This document shows positions 34,171 to 48,371 of a stretch of DNA of 64,000 bases, piece by piece. The translations under genes were made by a program, and so were the position numbers. The notes under the pieces were generated by a model. That model was not told the origin of the DNA. It ran no database searches and was given only the letters and a program-made list of their open reading frames with translations. Numbering within the stretch: the first letter of the stretch is position 1; every line of letters begins with the position of its first letter. The stretch covers positions 52,020-116,019 of the forward strand of contig NZ_BONZ01000076.1 of the NCBI RefSeq assembly GCF_016862975.1, in the 5' to 3' direction. The stretch is from Rugosimonospora africana (GTDB lineage: Bacteria; Actinomycetota; Actinomycetes; Mycobacteriales; Micromonosporaceae).

Positions 34171-34176
34171 TAGCAT
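34171..34176 (+). promoter_or_regulatory. Internal trp promoter -10 (TAGCAT) before trpC
   Basis: TAGCAT ends exactly seven bases before ATG 34184. A -35-like TTGGAG lies at 34150-34155 at a short 15-bp spacing. This would give a separate leaderless trpC-trpB-trpA transcript. Confidence 0.45.
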
Positions 34177-34183
34177 CGGGCGC

Positions 34184-35034
34184 ATGACACCCGACGAGGG
34201 GAGTCCGATGTCAACCGCCGCGGGCAGCCCGAGTGTGCTCGATGAAATTCTGGCTGGCGTGCGGGAGGATGTCGCGGCCCGGCAGCAGCGCACCCCACTG
34301 GAGCTGATCCGTGAGCAGGCGGCCGCCGCGCCCCCTCCCAAGGACGCCTTCAGCCTGCTGCGCGCACCCGGCGTGGGCGTGATCGCCGAGGTGAAGCGCG
34401 CGTCGCCGTCGAGGGGACGGCTCGCCGAGATCCCGGATCCGGCCGATCTTGCCGGGGAGTATGCGGCGGGCGGTGCGCGGTGCATCTCGGTACTGACCGA
34501 GAACCGCTGGTTCGGCGGCAGCCTGGAGGACTTCGACGCGGTACGGGCCGTGGTCGACGTGCCGCTGCTGCGTAAGGACTTCGTGGTCTCCAGTTACCAG
34601 GTGCACGAGGCCCGCGCGCACGGTGCCGACCTGGTGCTGCTGATCGTGGCCGCGCTGGAGCAGAACGCGCTCGTCGGCCTGCTGGAGCGGGTCGAGTCGC
34701 TGGGCATGACGGCGCTCGTCGAGGTGCACACCGAAGACGAGGCGGACCGGGCCATGGCCGCGGGCGCCCGGGTGATCGGCGTCAACGCCCGGGACCTGCG
34801 CACCCTGGAGGTGGACCGGGAGGTCTTCGAGCGCATCGCGCCCGGGTTGCCGAACAACATCGTCAAGGTCGCGGAGTCCGGTGTCCGCGGGCCGCACGAC
34901 CTGATCCGGTACGCGTCGGCCGGCGCCGACGCTGTGCTCGTGGGGGAGGGCCTGGTGACCCAGAAGAGCCCCCGCGACGCGGTGGCCGAATTGGTAACCG
35001 CGGGTAGCCATCCGGCTACGCCGAGGCCGACGCG

Positions 35035-35038
<4 letters not shown>
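34184..35038 (+). CDS. trpC: Indole-3-glycerol phosphate synthase
   Basis: 284 residues from this start. TIM barrel converting CdRP to indole-glycerol phosphate. Catalytic residues are in [29 protein letters not shown] and [20 protein letters not shown] is also typical. Two starts compete: ATG 34184, seven bases after TAGCAT (leaderless), and ATG 34208, preceded by GAGGGGAG at a good distance (276 residues, closer to the family start). The frame is also open back to a GTG overlapping the stop of the upstream gene. The stop overlaps the trpB ATG. Confidence 0.95.
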
Positions 35039-36245
<1,207 letters not shown>

Positions 36246-36249
<4 letters not shown>

Positions 36250-37061
36250 GCCTGGCACCCACCTTCGAGAAGGCGCGCGCCGACGGCCGCGGGGTCCTGA
36301 TCGGCTGCATGCCGGCGGGCTTCCCGACCGTCGAGGGCGGCATCGAGGCGATGCGCGCGATGGCGGCTGCCGGTGTCGACGTCATCGAGGTTGAGCTGCC
36401 GTACTCCGATCCGGTGATGGACGGGCCGGTGATCCAGCGGGCCAGCGAGATCGCGCTGGCCGGCGGGGTACGCACCGCCGACGTGCTGCGCACGATCGAA
36501 GCGGTGGCGGAGGTCGGCGTACCGGTGGTGCTGATGAGCTACTGGAACCCGATCGAGCGGTACGGCGTGGACCGGTTCGCCCGCGACTTCGCGGCCGCCG
36601 GTGGAGCCGGGGTGATCACGCCGGATCTGATCCCGGACGAGGCGCAGGAGTGGCTGGCCGCCTCCGACCGGTACGGGCTGGACCGGATCTTCCTGGTCGC
36701 TCCGGCCTCGACCGACGAACGGCTGGCGATGACCGCCGAACACTGCCGGGGCTTCGTCTACGCGACCAGCGTGATGGGGGTGACCGGCGCCCGGGAGCAG
36801 ACCTCGTCGGCGGCGCCCACCCTTGTCGAGCGGCTGCGCCGGTTCACCGACCTGCCGGTCGGCGTCGGGCTCGGCGTACGTGACGGCAGCCAGGCGGCCG
36901 CGGTCGCCGGGTACGCGGACGGGGTGATCGTCGGTAGCGCGCTGATCCGCTGCCTGCTCGACGCACCCGACCCCGACTCGGGTCTGGAGGCTCTGCGGGC
37001 GCTCAGCGCCGACCTGGCACAGGGCGTGCGGGCGCCCTCCGCGGCGACCGAGAAGCAGTAG
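36246..37061 (+). CDS. trpA: Tryptophan synthase alpha chain
   Basis: 271 residues. TIM barrel that cleaves indole-glycerol phosphate; indole is channelled to TrpB. The catalytic Glu is in [19 protein letters not shown], and the phosphate loop in [12 protein letters not shown] with the [12 protein letters not shown] block. It is the last trp gene. Downstream is a run of direct repeats and no obvious hairpin terminator with a T-run. Confidence 0.97.
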
Positions 37062-37063
37062 AT

Positions 37064-37160
37064 CGTCAAGCCTCAGACCGCCGAGCGCTGGGGCCGTCAA
37101 GCCTCAGACCGCCGAGCGCTGGCGCCGGCTGCGGCCATGACGCGCCGGCTGCGGCCGTGA
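37064..37160 (+). repeat. Two pairs of direct repeats after trpA
   Basis: Bases 37064-37091 and 37095-37122 are identical over 28 nt (period 31). They are followed by an 18-nt pair at 37123-37140 and 37143-37160 (period 20, one mismatch), each ending in TGA. The array begins two bases after the trpA stop and fills most of the gap to the convergent Nudix gene. Confidence 0.93.
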
Positions 37161-37222
37161 CGAGACAGCGGCCCTCGAGGCCGCCAAGCGGTGAGGCCGT
37201 CCGGTGGCGGAGACCGCCCCGG

Positions 37223-37717
37223 TCAGGCAGCGGAGAGCGCCGCCTCCGGCGTCGCGTCGACCGCGTCCGGGATCTCCGGCTCCTTGTTGCGCTGGACGAC
37301 GCGCAGGACGCCGGCACGGTCCCCGGTGGCGTCGGCGAGCGCGATGGCCGTGGTCGCGGTCATCGGGGCCGGCAGCGAGTCCGGATCTTCCCAGGCCAGC
37401 CGGCGGATGCGACCCGGCGCGTTGAGGGTGACCTCACCCTCGATGCGGGCCCGGAAGACGTACACCAGGACGTCCGGGAGGTCTTCGCCGCAGCCGTCGC
37501 CGGTCAACTGGTACATGCCGACGAGGTCGGTGACCTCCACATCTGTGCCGATTTCTTCGCAAATGTCGCGAACGGCGGCGTGAATGGGGCTCTCCCCTTG
37601 GCGGATGGTCCCGCCTGGCAGGCCCCACAACTGGTGGCCCTGGCTCTGCTGACACAGCAGAACGCGGCCGGCCGGGTCCTGAATGACCGCTGCGACCGCG
37701 GACTCAACGGAGTTCAT
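37223..37717 (-). CDS. Nudix hydrolase
   Basis: 164 residues. The Nudix box is GGTIRQGESPIHAAVRDICEEIG: the spacing G-x5-E-x7-R-x-x-x-E-E-x-G is kept, but the usual R-E is R-D, with the metal-binding E-E pair intact. It is preceded by QLWGLPGG, typical of the fold. Substrate is not evident; length and the C-terminal extension fit an ADP-ribose or dNTP-type hydrolase. ATG 37717 is preferred because TAGGCT on the minus strand ends eight bases upstream. It is divergent from lgt, and some relatives are annotated only as Nudix domain proteins. Confidence 0.88.
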   Translation of the reverse strand: MNSVESAVAAVIQDPAGRVLLCQQSQGHQLWGLPGGTIRQGESPIHAAVRDICEEIGTDVEVTDLVGMYQLTGDGCGEDLPDVLVYVFRARIEGEVTLNAPGRIRRLAWEDPDSLPAPMTATTAIALADATGDRAGVLRVVQRNKEPEIPDAVDATPEAALSAA

Positions 37718-37781
37718 GGACGAAAAGCCTAGGCGCGTCATTTAGTCCAGACCAGGGGCGACCGGAGGTTCCCGACAGCGG

Positions 37782-37787
37782 TAGCGT
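37782..37787 (+). promoter_or_regulatory. -10 hexamer (TAGCGT) of lgt, leaderless
   Basis: TAGCGT ends eight bases before the lgt GTG at 37796, with no ribosome-binding sequence between them. Confidence 0.45.
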
Positions 37788-37795
37788 GTGCAACC

Positions 37796-39058
37796 GTGAG
37801 CCTCGCCGCAATTCCGAGCCCGACTACCGCCGTCTGGGACCTCGGACCGATCCCGATCCGGGCATACGCGCTGTTTATCGTGCTCGGCATCGTGGCCGCC
37901 TGCGCTGTCACCGAGGTGCGGATGCGCCGGCGCGGCGCCCCGCCGTATCTGGTGCTCGACATCGCCGTCTGGGCGGTGCCGCTGGGCATCGTCGGCGCCC
38001 GGGTCTACCACGTGATCACCTCGCCGGACGCGTACTTCGGCAAGGACGGCGACCCGGTCGACGCGCTCAGGATCTGGCACGGCGGCCTGGGGATCTGGGG
38101 CGCGATCGCGGGCGGCGTGCTGGGCGCCTGGATCGCCTGCCGCCAGCGCGGGGTGCCGCTGACCTTCGTCGCCGACGCCGCCGCGCCCGGGCTGCCGCTG
38201 GCCCAGGCGCTCGGTCGCTGGGGCAACTGGTTCAACAACGAGCTGTACGGTCGGCCGACGTCGCTGCCCTGGGGCCTGCGGGTGCACGTCATGGACGACC
38301 AGAACCCGGGCCACTCGCTGGTCATGGACGGCAAGCCGGTACTCCAGGAGGGGCTGTTCCAACCGACCTTCCTGTACGAATCGCTGTGGGACGTCGGCGT
38401 GGCGATCCTGGTCTGGCAACTGGACAAGCGGCACCGATTCGGCCGGGGCCGGGCGTTCGCGCTCTACGCCATGGCATACACGGCCGGCCGGTTCTGGGTC
38501 GAGGCGCTGCGGGTGGACACCGCCCACCACTTCCTGGGCCTGCGGCTCAACGAGTGGACGTCGCTCGTGGTGTTCGTGCTGGCGTTGATCTACTTCGTCC
38601 GGGTGCGCGGGCCTCAGGCGCGGCTGTACGTCGATGATGACGGCCAGCTGCTGACCGTTCGCGACGACGAGGCGCCCGGCGAGGCCGAGGTGCCGGACGG
38701 CAAGGCCCTGGACGGCAAGGCCCTGGACGGCAAGGCCCTGGACGGCAAGGCCACGGCCACCGACGTGGACGACGGGGCGACCGGGGACGGCACCGCCGAG
38801 GAATCCGCCTCCAGCGATACCGCTGCCGGCGACGCGGCCTCCGCCGATACCGCTTCCGGCGACGCGGCGAGCGGAGCCGCGACAGCGACAACCGACGGCG
38901 ACCCGGCCGGGGCCGTCGAGGATGGTGACGAAGCCTGGCGCGCGGAGCGGCCGGGCGGCGCGTTGGACGGGGAACCCGACGCGGACCTCGCGGTATCGGC
39001 CGACGGCGGGCACGGCCCGTCCGACGGCGGAACGCCGCACAGCACGGCCGAGAAGTAG
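37796..39058 (+). CDS. lgt: Prolipoprotein diacylglyceryl transferase with acidic C-terminal tail
   Basis: 420 residues, longer than the usual 260-300. The membrane enzyme transfers diacylglycerol to the lipobox Cys of prelipoproteins. The core (to about residue 285) has seven hydrophobic segments, RIWHGGLGIWGAIAGG and the signature LGRWGNWFNNELYGRP. Beyond about residue 285 the chain is a disordered Ala/Asp/Gly/Thr tail. It includes an exact 15-bp repeat coding DGKAL (units at 38696, 38711 and 38726 plus a partial copy at 38741). Some actinobacterial Lgt proteins carry similar tails of unknown use. Two lipoprotein-type precursors are encoded later in the window. Confidence 0.95.
   Translation: MSLAAIPSPTTAVWDLGPIPIRAYALFIVLGIVAACAVTEVRMRRRGAPPYLVLDIAVWAVPLGIVGARVYHVITSPDAYFGKDGDPVDALRIWHGGLGIWGAIAGGVLGAWIACRQRGVPLTFVADAAAPGLPLAQALGRWGNWFNNELYGRPTSLPWGLRVHVMDDQNPGHSLVMDGKPVLQEGLFQPTFLYESLWDVGVAILVWQLDKRHRFGRGRAFALYAMAYTAGRFWVEALRVDTAHHFLGLRLNEWTSLVVFVLALIYFVRVRGPQARLYVDDDGQLLTVRDDEAPGEAEVPDGKALDGKALDGKALDGKATATDVDDGATGDGTAEESASSDTAAGDAASADTASGDAASGAATATTDGDPAGAVEDGDEAWRAERPGGALDGEPDADLAVSADGGHGPSDGGTPHSTAEK
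38696..38752 (+). repeat. 15-bp tandem repeat inside lgt (codes DGKAL)
   Basis: Three exact 15-bp units plus 12 bp of a fourth, in frame, in the tail-encoding part of lgt. Exact identity points to recent expansion. Confidence 0.95.
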
Positions 39059-39066
39059 GAGGCACG

Positions 39067-40275
39067 ATGCGCTCGGCGGTGGTGGTCGGGGCCGGAGTCG
39101 GTGGGTTGGCCGCCGCCGGTGCGCTGGCTCGCACCGGCTGGCAGGTCACCCTCCTGGAACGCGGCGACCGGCTGCGCGGCGACAACGCCGCGCTGCTCAT
39201 CTGGCCCAACGGGGTGCGTGCGCTGCGCGCGCTGAAACTCAGTGACGGACTGGGGGCGATCGCCAGCCCGGCACCGTCCCGGGGCATCCGCCGGCCGAGC
39301 GGGCAGTGGCTGGTGCAGCCGGACGACGTCGCCGAGGGCGACTCGGACGCTTCGGTGGTGGTACACCGCGAGGACCTGCATGACACCCTGGTCGCGGGCC
39401 TGGGCGAGAAGATCGACATCCGCACGGGTGTGCAGATCCGCACCGTGCGCTGCGTGCCGGGCGAGCAGCCGTCGGTCAGCGACGGGCAAAACACCTGGCA
39501 GGCCGACGTCGTGGTGGCCGCGGACGGGCTGGACAGCGTGGTGCGCCGCCGGCTGGTTCCGGAATCCAGCGCGGTGGCGGCGGGGTGCGCGGCCTGGCGC
39601 GCGGTCATTCCGTGGTACCGGGCCCCGAAGCTGCCCTCCGACGCCGCCGGTACCGGCGGGGAGACGCTCGGCGCGGGGCACCGCTTCCGGTACGCGCTGC
39701 TGGGCGAGCGGGGTTCGGCCGGCGCGTCCACCAGGGGCGGCGTGTACTGGGCAGCGACCGTACCGGGAGCGAGCCGCCCGGAGCCGCCGGAGACCCAGCT
39801 GAACCTGCTGCGCCGGTGGTTCGCCGGCTGGCATGCGCCGATCGGCGACCTGCTGGCCGCGACCGAGCCGGACGATCTCATCCAGCACCCGGTCGCGGAG
39901 CTGCGGCCGTTGCCCCGTACGTTCGCGTTCCCCGGCGGGACCGGCGGGGTGGTGCTGCTCGGCGACGCGGCCCATGCGATGAGCCACCACCTCGGCCAGG
40001 GCGCCTGCCTGGCGCTGGAGGACGCGGCCACGCTGAGTGCCCTGCTGCAGGAGGCGATCCCCGGGCGGACGCTGGGAGGCGCACTGGACGCGTACACCCG
40101 GGCTCGGCGGCCACGGTTGGCACGCATCCTGCGCCAGTCGCGCCGGGTCGGCGCGGTCTACTCGGCGAACAGCACGCTGGTGGTGCGCGCCCGCGACGCG
40201 GCGCTCGGGCTCACGCCCAACCGCCTGCTGGGCCGCGCGTCGGCGTCGGTGCGCCAGTGGCGGCCGCCGGCCTGA
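39067..40275 (+). CDS. FAD-dependent monooxygenase (aromatic hydroxylase type)
   Basis: 402 residues. Dinucleotide fold VVVGAGVGGLAAAGALARTG at the N-terminus, the DG motif VVAADGLDSVVRR in the middle, and the GD motif LLGDAAHAMSHHLGQGACLALEDA near residue 300 define a class A flavin monooxygenase (UbiH/PHBH-like). Substrate unknown. AGGAGG at 39056-39061 serves the ATG, which lies eight bases after the lgt stop, so it may be co-transcribed with lgt. A link to aromatic catabolism is possible because a pca cluster is 12 kb away, but it is not shown. Confidence 0.92.
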   Translation: MRSAVVVGAGVGGLAAAGALARTGWQVTLLERGDRLRGDNAALLIWPNGVRALRALKLSDGLGAIASPAPSRGIRRPSGQWLVQPDDVAEGDSDASVVVHREDLHDTLVAGLGEKIDIRTGVQIRTVRCVPGEQPSVSDGQNTWQADVVVAADGLDSVVRRRLVPESSAVAAGCAAWRAVIPWYRAPKLPSDAAGTGGETLGAGHRFRYALLGERGSAGASTRGGVYWAATVPGASRPEPPETQLNLLRRWFAGWHAPIGDLLAATEPDDLIQHPVAELRPLPRTFAFPGGTGGVVLLGDAAHAMSHHLGQGACLALEDAATLSALLQEAIPGRTLGGALDAYTRARRPRLARILRQSRRVGAVYSANSTLVVRARDAALGLTPNRLLGRASASVRQWRPPA

Positions 40276-40590
40276 AATCGCGCCGTGCGGCGTCGGTGCG
40301 GCCGGCCTGCCAGAGTGGCGGGCGCCGGCCTGACGGAGCCGCCGGGTGCGGCCGGCCTGCCCGAAATGGCGCCGTTGCACCCGTGCCTGAGGTGCGAAGA
40401 CTGGCGGACAATGCCGTGAAAGTCCTGATTGCGGCAAATCGCTTGATGGACAAGTAGCAATATGTGATCAATATAGTGCCAGCAGGCCGTACTCCCGGTC
40501 GGCCGATCCCGTTAACGTAGACTCAAGAAGCTCTGTAGGGCCGACGTCGTCCCACCCAGTTCCCGCTTCGCATGACGTCCAGGAGGCCCG
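40276..40590. other. 315-bp gltB leader region with degenerate repeats and an AT-rich patch
   Basis: No gene seen. The first 110 bp hold imperfect copies of the monooxygenase gene end (GGCGTCGGTGCG and CCGGCCTG-type blocks, repeated three to four times). Bases 40450-40480 are AT-rich around TGATCA, with TATAGT at 40472-40477. TAGACT at 40518-40523 is a candidate gltB -10, leaving a leader of about 60 nt. Confidence 0.5.
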
Positions 40591-45202
<4,612 letters not shown>

Positions 45203-45210
<8 letters not shown>

Positions 45211-46726
45211 TCCACAGGGATTCCTGCGGTACGAGCGGAAGCTGCCCGCGCGGCGGCCGGTGCCGGTACGCATCCAGGACTGGCGGGAGGTGTACCCGTC
45301 GGCCGACGACACGCTGATCCGGGAGCAGGCCACCCGCTGCATGGACTGCGGCATCCCGTTCTGTCACCACGGCTGCCCGCTGGGCAACCGCATCCCGGAC
45401 TGGAACGACCTGGTCCGTACCGGGCAGTGGTCGTTTGCCATCGAGTCGTTGCACGCCACGAACAACTTCCCGGAGTTCACCGGGCGGCTGTGCCCGGCAC
45501 CGTGCGAGGCGGCCTGCGTGCTGTCCATCGCGGGTGGCTCGCCGGTGACCATCAAGCAGGTCGAGGTCGAGATCATCAACCGGGCATTCGACAACGGCGA
45601 CGTGGCGCCCCAGCCGGCTCCGGAGTCCTCCGGCCGCCGGGTGGCCGTGGTCGGCTCCGGGCCGGCCGGGTTGGCCGCCGCCCAGCAGCTGGCCCGGGCC
45701 GGGCACGAGGTCACCGTGTACGAGCGGGACGACGCCCCGGGCGGCCTGCTCCGGTACGGCATTCCGGACTTCAAGCTGGAGAAGTCGCACATTGACCGGC
45801 GGTTGGAGCAGCTGACCGCCGAGGGTGTGCGGTTCGTGACCGGGTGCCAGGTCGGTACCGACGTCACCCTGGCAGCCCTCCGCGAGCAGCACGACGCCGT
45901 ACTGCTGGCCGCCGGCGCACTGGCCGGCCGGGACGTGCCGGACACCCCGGGCCGTCACCTGCCCGGCGTCCACCTGGCCATGGAGCACCTGGTGGCCGCC
46001 AACCGCGTGGTGTCCGGCCGGGCGTCGTCGGCAGAAACCGACGCGCAGCTTGTCGGAGCGGCGACCGGCAAGCGCCCACCAGACGCGGCCGGGAAGCACG
46101 TGATCATCATCGGTGGCGGCGACACCGCGGCGGACAGCCTCGGCGTGGCGCACCGCCAGGGCGCGGCCAGCATCACTCAGCTCGACCTGTACCCCCTGCC
46201 TCCCGAAGCGCGGGACGAGGCGCGCGACCCGTGGCCGACCTGGCCGTGGATTCTGCGCCAGTACCCGGCACACGAGGAGGGCGGCGAGCGGGTCTTCGCG
46301 GTGGCGGTCCAGGAGTTCGTCAGCGCGCCTTCCGGCGAGCCGCGGGTCGCCGCGATCCGGATCGCCGAGGTGGCCGTCCAGCGGGTGGGCGGCCGGCGGG
46401 TGGTGACCCCGGTGCCGGGCACCGAGCGGGAGCTGCCGGCGGACCTGGTGCTGCTCGCGATCGGGTTCGAGGGCACAGAGGAGGGTCCGCTGCTCGACCA
46501 GCTCGGACTGGCCCGCAACGCGCGGGGCGGGCTGGACTGCGCCGACGACTGGCAGACCGGGGTGCCGGGCGTGTTCGTCGCCGGGGACATGCACCGGGGC
46601 GCCTCGCTGATCGTGTGGGCGATCGCCGAGGGCCGGGCCGCCGCGTCGGCGATCCACACCTATCTGGGTGGCGCCGGGAGCCTGCCCGCGCCGGTCGAAC
46701 CGAAGGCGGTAGCGCTCTCCGTATAG
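45203..46726 (+). CDS. gltD: Glutamate synthase, small subunit
   Basis: 507 residues. FAD/NADPH protein that feeds electrons to GltB. Two Cys clusters for 4Fe-4S centres are visible ([17 protein letters not shown] and [10 protein letters not shown]), then FAD-binding [25 protein letters not shown]-binding [13 protein letters not shown], and the C-terminal FAD motif [25 protein letters not shown] upstream of ATG 45203 gives an 8-bp overlap with gltB. The last codons and TAG are duplicated in frame 18 bp downstream. Confidence 0.97.
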
Positions 46727-46745
46727 GTGGGGCTCTCCGTTTAGG
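46714..46745 (+). repeat. 18-bp-period in-frame duplication of the gltD end
   Basis: GCTCTCCGTATAGG (46714-46727) recurs as GCTCTCCGTTTAGG (46732-46745), one mismatch. Both carry an in-frame TAG, so a ribosome reading through the first stop meets the same LSV-stop again six codons later. Confidence 0.85.
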
Positions 46746-46903
46746 CCCCGACGAGGGCGTCCAGGTCCAGGTCGTACCATGCTGGATGCTGCCACCAACG
46801 CTGCTGCCGTAGCACCGCAACTGTTGCGTGAGCACATCGAGTGTTCATCTTGGATTTTCCCGGTACCGCTGGGTCGGTGGTCCGGACCGTGAACGGAAGG
46901 CAC

Positions 46904-46909
46904 TAGCCT
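46904..46909 (+). promoter_or_regulatory. -10 hexamer (TAGCCT) of pyk, leaderless
   Basis: TAGCCT ends seven bases before GTG 46917 but only one base before the alternative ATG 46911. The spacing therefore favours the GTG as the real start. Confidence 0.5.
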
Positions 46910-46916
46910 AATGGGC

Positions 46917-48371
46917 GTGACACGCCGCGCGAAGATCGTATGTACCCTCGGCCCCGCGACCACCAGCCCCGAGCGCATCCGGGGCCTCGTCGACGCCGGC
47001 ATGGACGTGGCCCGGTTCAACTTCAGCCACGGCACGCACGAGGACCACGAGCAGGTGTACCAGCGGGTCCGGGAAGCCGCCGAGACGACCGGGCGGGCCG
47101 TCGGCGTGCTCGCCGACCTGCAGGGGCCGAAGATCCGGCTGGGGCGTTTCGCCGACGGTCCGGTCGAGTGGCGCACCGGCGACACCGTCGTGATCACGAG
47201 CGAGGACATCCTCGGTACCAAGGATCGGGTCTCCTGCACCTACCGCAGGCTGCCCAGCGAGGTGAAGGCCGGCGACCGGCTGCTGATCGACGACGGCAAG
47301 GTCGCCATCGAGGTCAAGAGCGTCACCGGCGGCACCGAGATCAACTGCCTGGTGCTGGAGGGCGGCCCGGTCTCCAACCACAAGGGTGTCTCGCTGCCCA
47401 ACGTGGCGGTCAGCGTTCCGGCGCTGTCCGACAAGGACGCCGAGGACCTGCGCTTCGCGCTGCGGCTGGGCGCCGACCTGATCGCGCTGTCGTTCGTGCG
47501 CTCGCCCGACGACATCAAGCTGGTGCACGAGATCATGGACGAGGTCGGGATCCGCCGGCCGGTGATCGCCAAGATCGAGAAGCCGGAGGCGGTCTCCGCG
47601 CTGGAGCAGATCGTCGACGCCTTCGACGGGATCATGGTCGCCCGCGGCGACCTGGGCGTGGAGATGCCGCTGGACCAGGTTCCGCTGGTGCAGAAGCGGT
47701 GCGTGCAGCTGGGCCGCGAGCTGGCGAAGCCGGTCATCGTGGCGACCCAGATGCTCGACTCCATGATCGAAAACTCCCGGCCGACCCGCGCCGAGGCGTC
47801 CGACGTCGCCAACGCGGTGCTCGACGGCGCGGACGCGGTGATGCTGTCCGGTGAGACCAGCGTGGGCGCCTATCCGGTACTGACCGTGTCCACCATGGCG
47901 CGCATCATCGAGACGACCGAGGCCGGCTCCATCGCGGTACCGCGGCTGCAGCACGACCCGCGCACCCGTGGCGGCGCGCTGACCAACGGTGCCTCGACCA
48001 TCGCCACCTCGATCGGCGCCAAGGCCCTGGTGGCCTTCTCGCAGACCGGTGACACCGTGCGCCGCCTGGCCCGCCTGCACTGCCAGCTCCCGCTCGTGGC
48101 GCTGACCCCGGAGCCGGCGGTACGCAGCCAGCTGGCCCTGTCCTGGGGCGTGGAGAGCGTACTGGTGCCATACGTGCACCACACCGACGACATGTTCCGG
48201 CAGGTCGACCGGACGCTGCTGGACATCAAGACGGCGCAGCCGGGCGACTACGTGGTGATCGTCGCGGGTACCCCGGCCGGGACCCCGGGCTCGACGAACA
48301 CGCTCCGGGTTCACCAGCTCGGATCCCTGGTCGAGAACGCGTCTCCGGCGCACGGCCAGCACCTGTCGTGA
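46917..48371 (+). CDS. pyk: Pyruvate kinase
   Basis: 484 residues from this start. It converts phosphoenolpyruvate and ADP to pyruvate and ATP. The opening TRRAKIVCTLGPAT, the active-site block KIEKPEAVSALEQI and the signature VATQMLDSMIENSRPTRAEASDVANAVLDGADAVMLSGE (here cited by its first residues VATQMLDSM) are standard. GTG 46917 rather than ATG 46911 is preferred: relatives usually begin M(T)RRAKIVCTLGP and the -10 TAGCCT spacing only suits the GTG. The TGA overlaps the GTG of the thioesterase gene. Confidence 0.96.
   Translation: MTRRAKIVCTLGPATTSPERIRGLVDAGMDVARFNFSHGTHEDHEQVYQRVREAAETTGRAVGVLADLQGPKIRLGRFADGPVEWRTGDTVVITSEDILGTKDRVSCTYRRLPSEVKAGDRLLIDDGKVAIEVKSVTGGTEINCLVLEGGPVSNHKGVSLPNVAVSVPALSDKDAEDLRFALRLGADLIALSFVRSPDDIKLVHEIMDEVGIRRPVIAKIEKPEAVSALEQIVDAFDGIMVARGDLGVEMPLDQVPLVQKRCVQLGRELAKPVIVATQMLDSMIENSRPTRAEASDVANAVLDGADAVMLSGETSVGAYPVLTVSTMARIIETTEAGSIAVPRLQHDPRTRGGALTNGASTIATSIGAKALVAFSQTGDTVRRLARLHCQLPLVALTPEPAVRSQLALSWGVESVLVPYVHHTDDMFRQVDRTLLDIKTAQPGDYVVIVAGTPAGTPGSTNTLRVHQLGSLVENASPAHGQHLS

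Noticed and set aside
34064..34183. 40-codon N-terminal extension of TrpC
   Set aside because: The frame is open, but the sequence does not resemble TrpC, and two better starts lie downstream. It is mentioned only as a possible coupled start.
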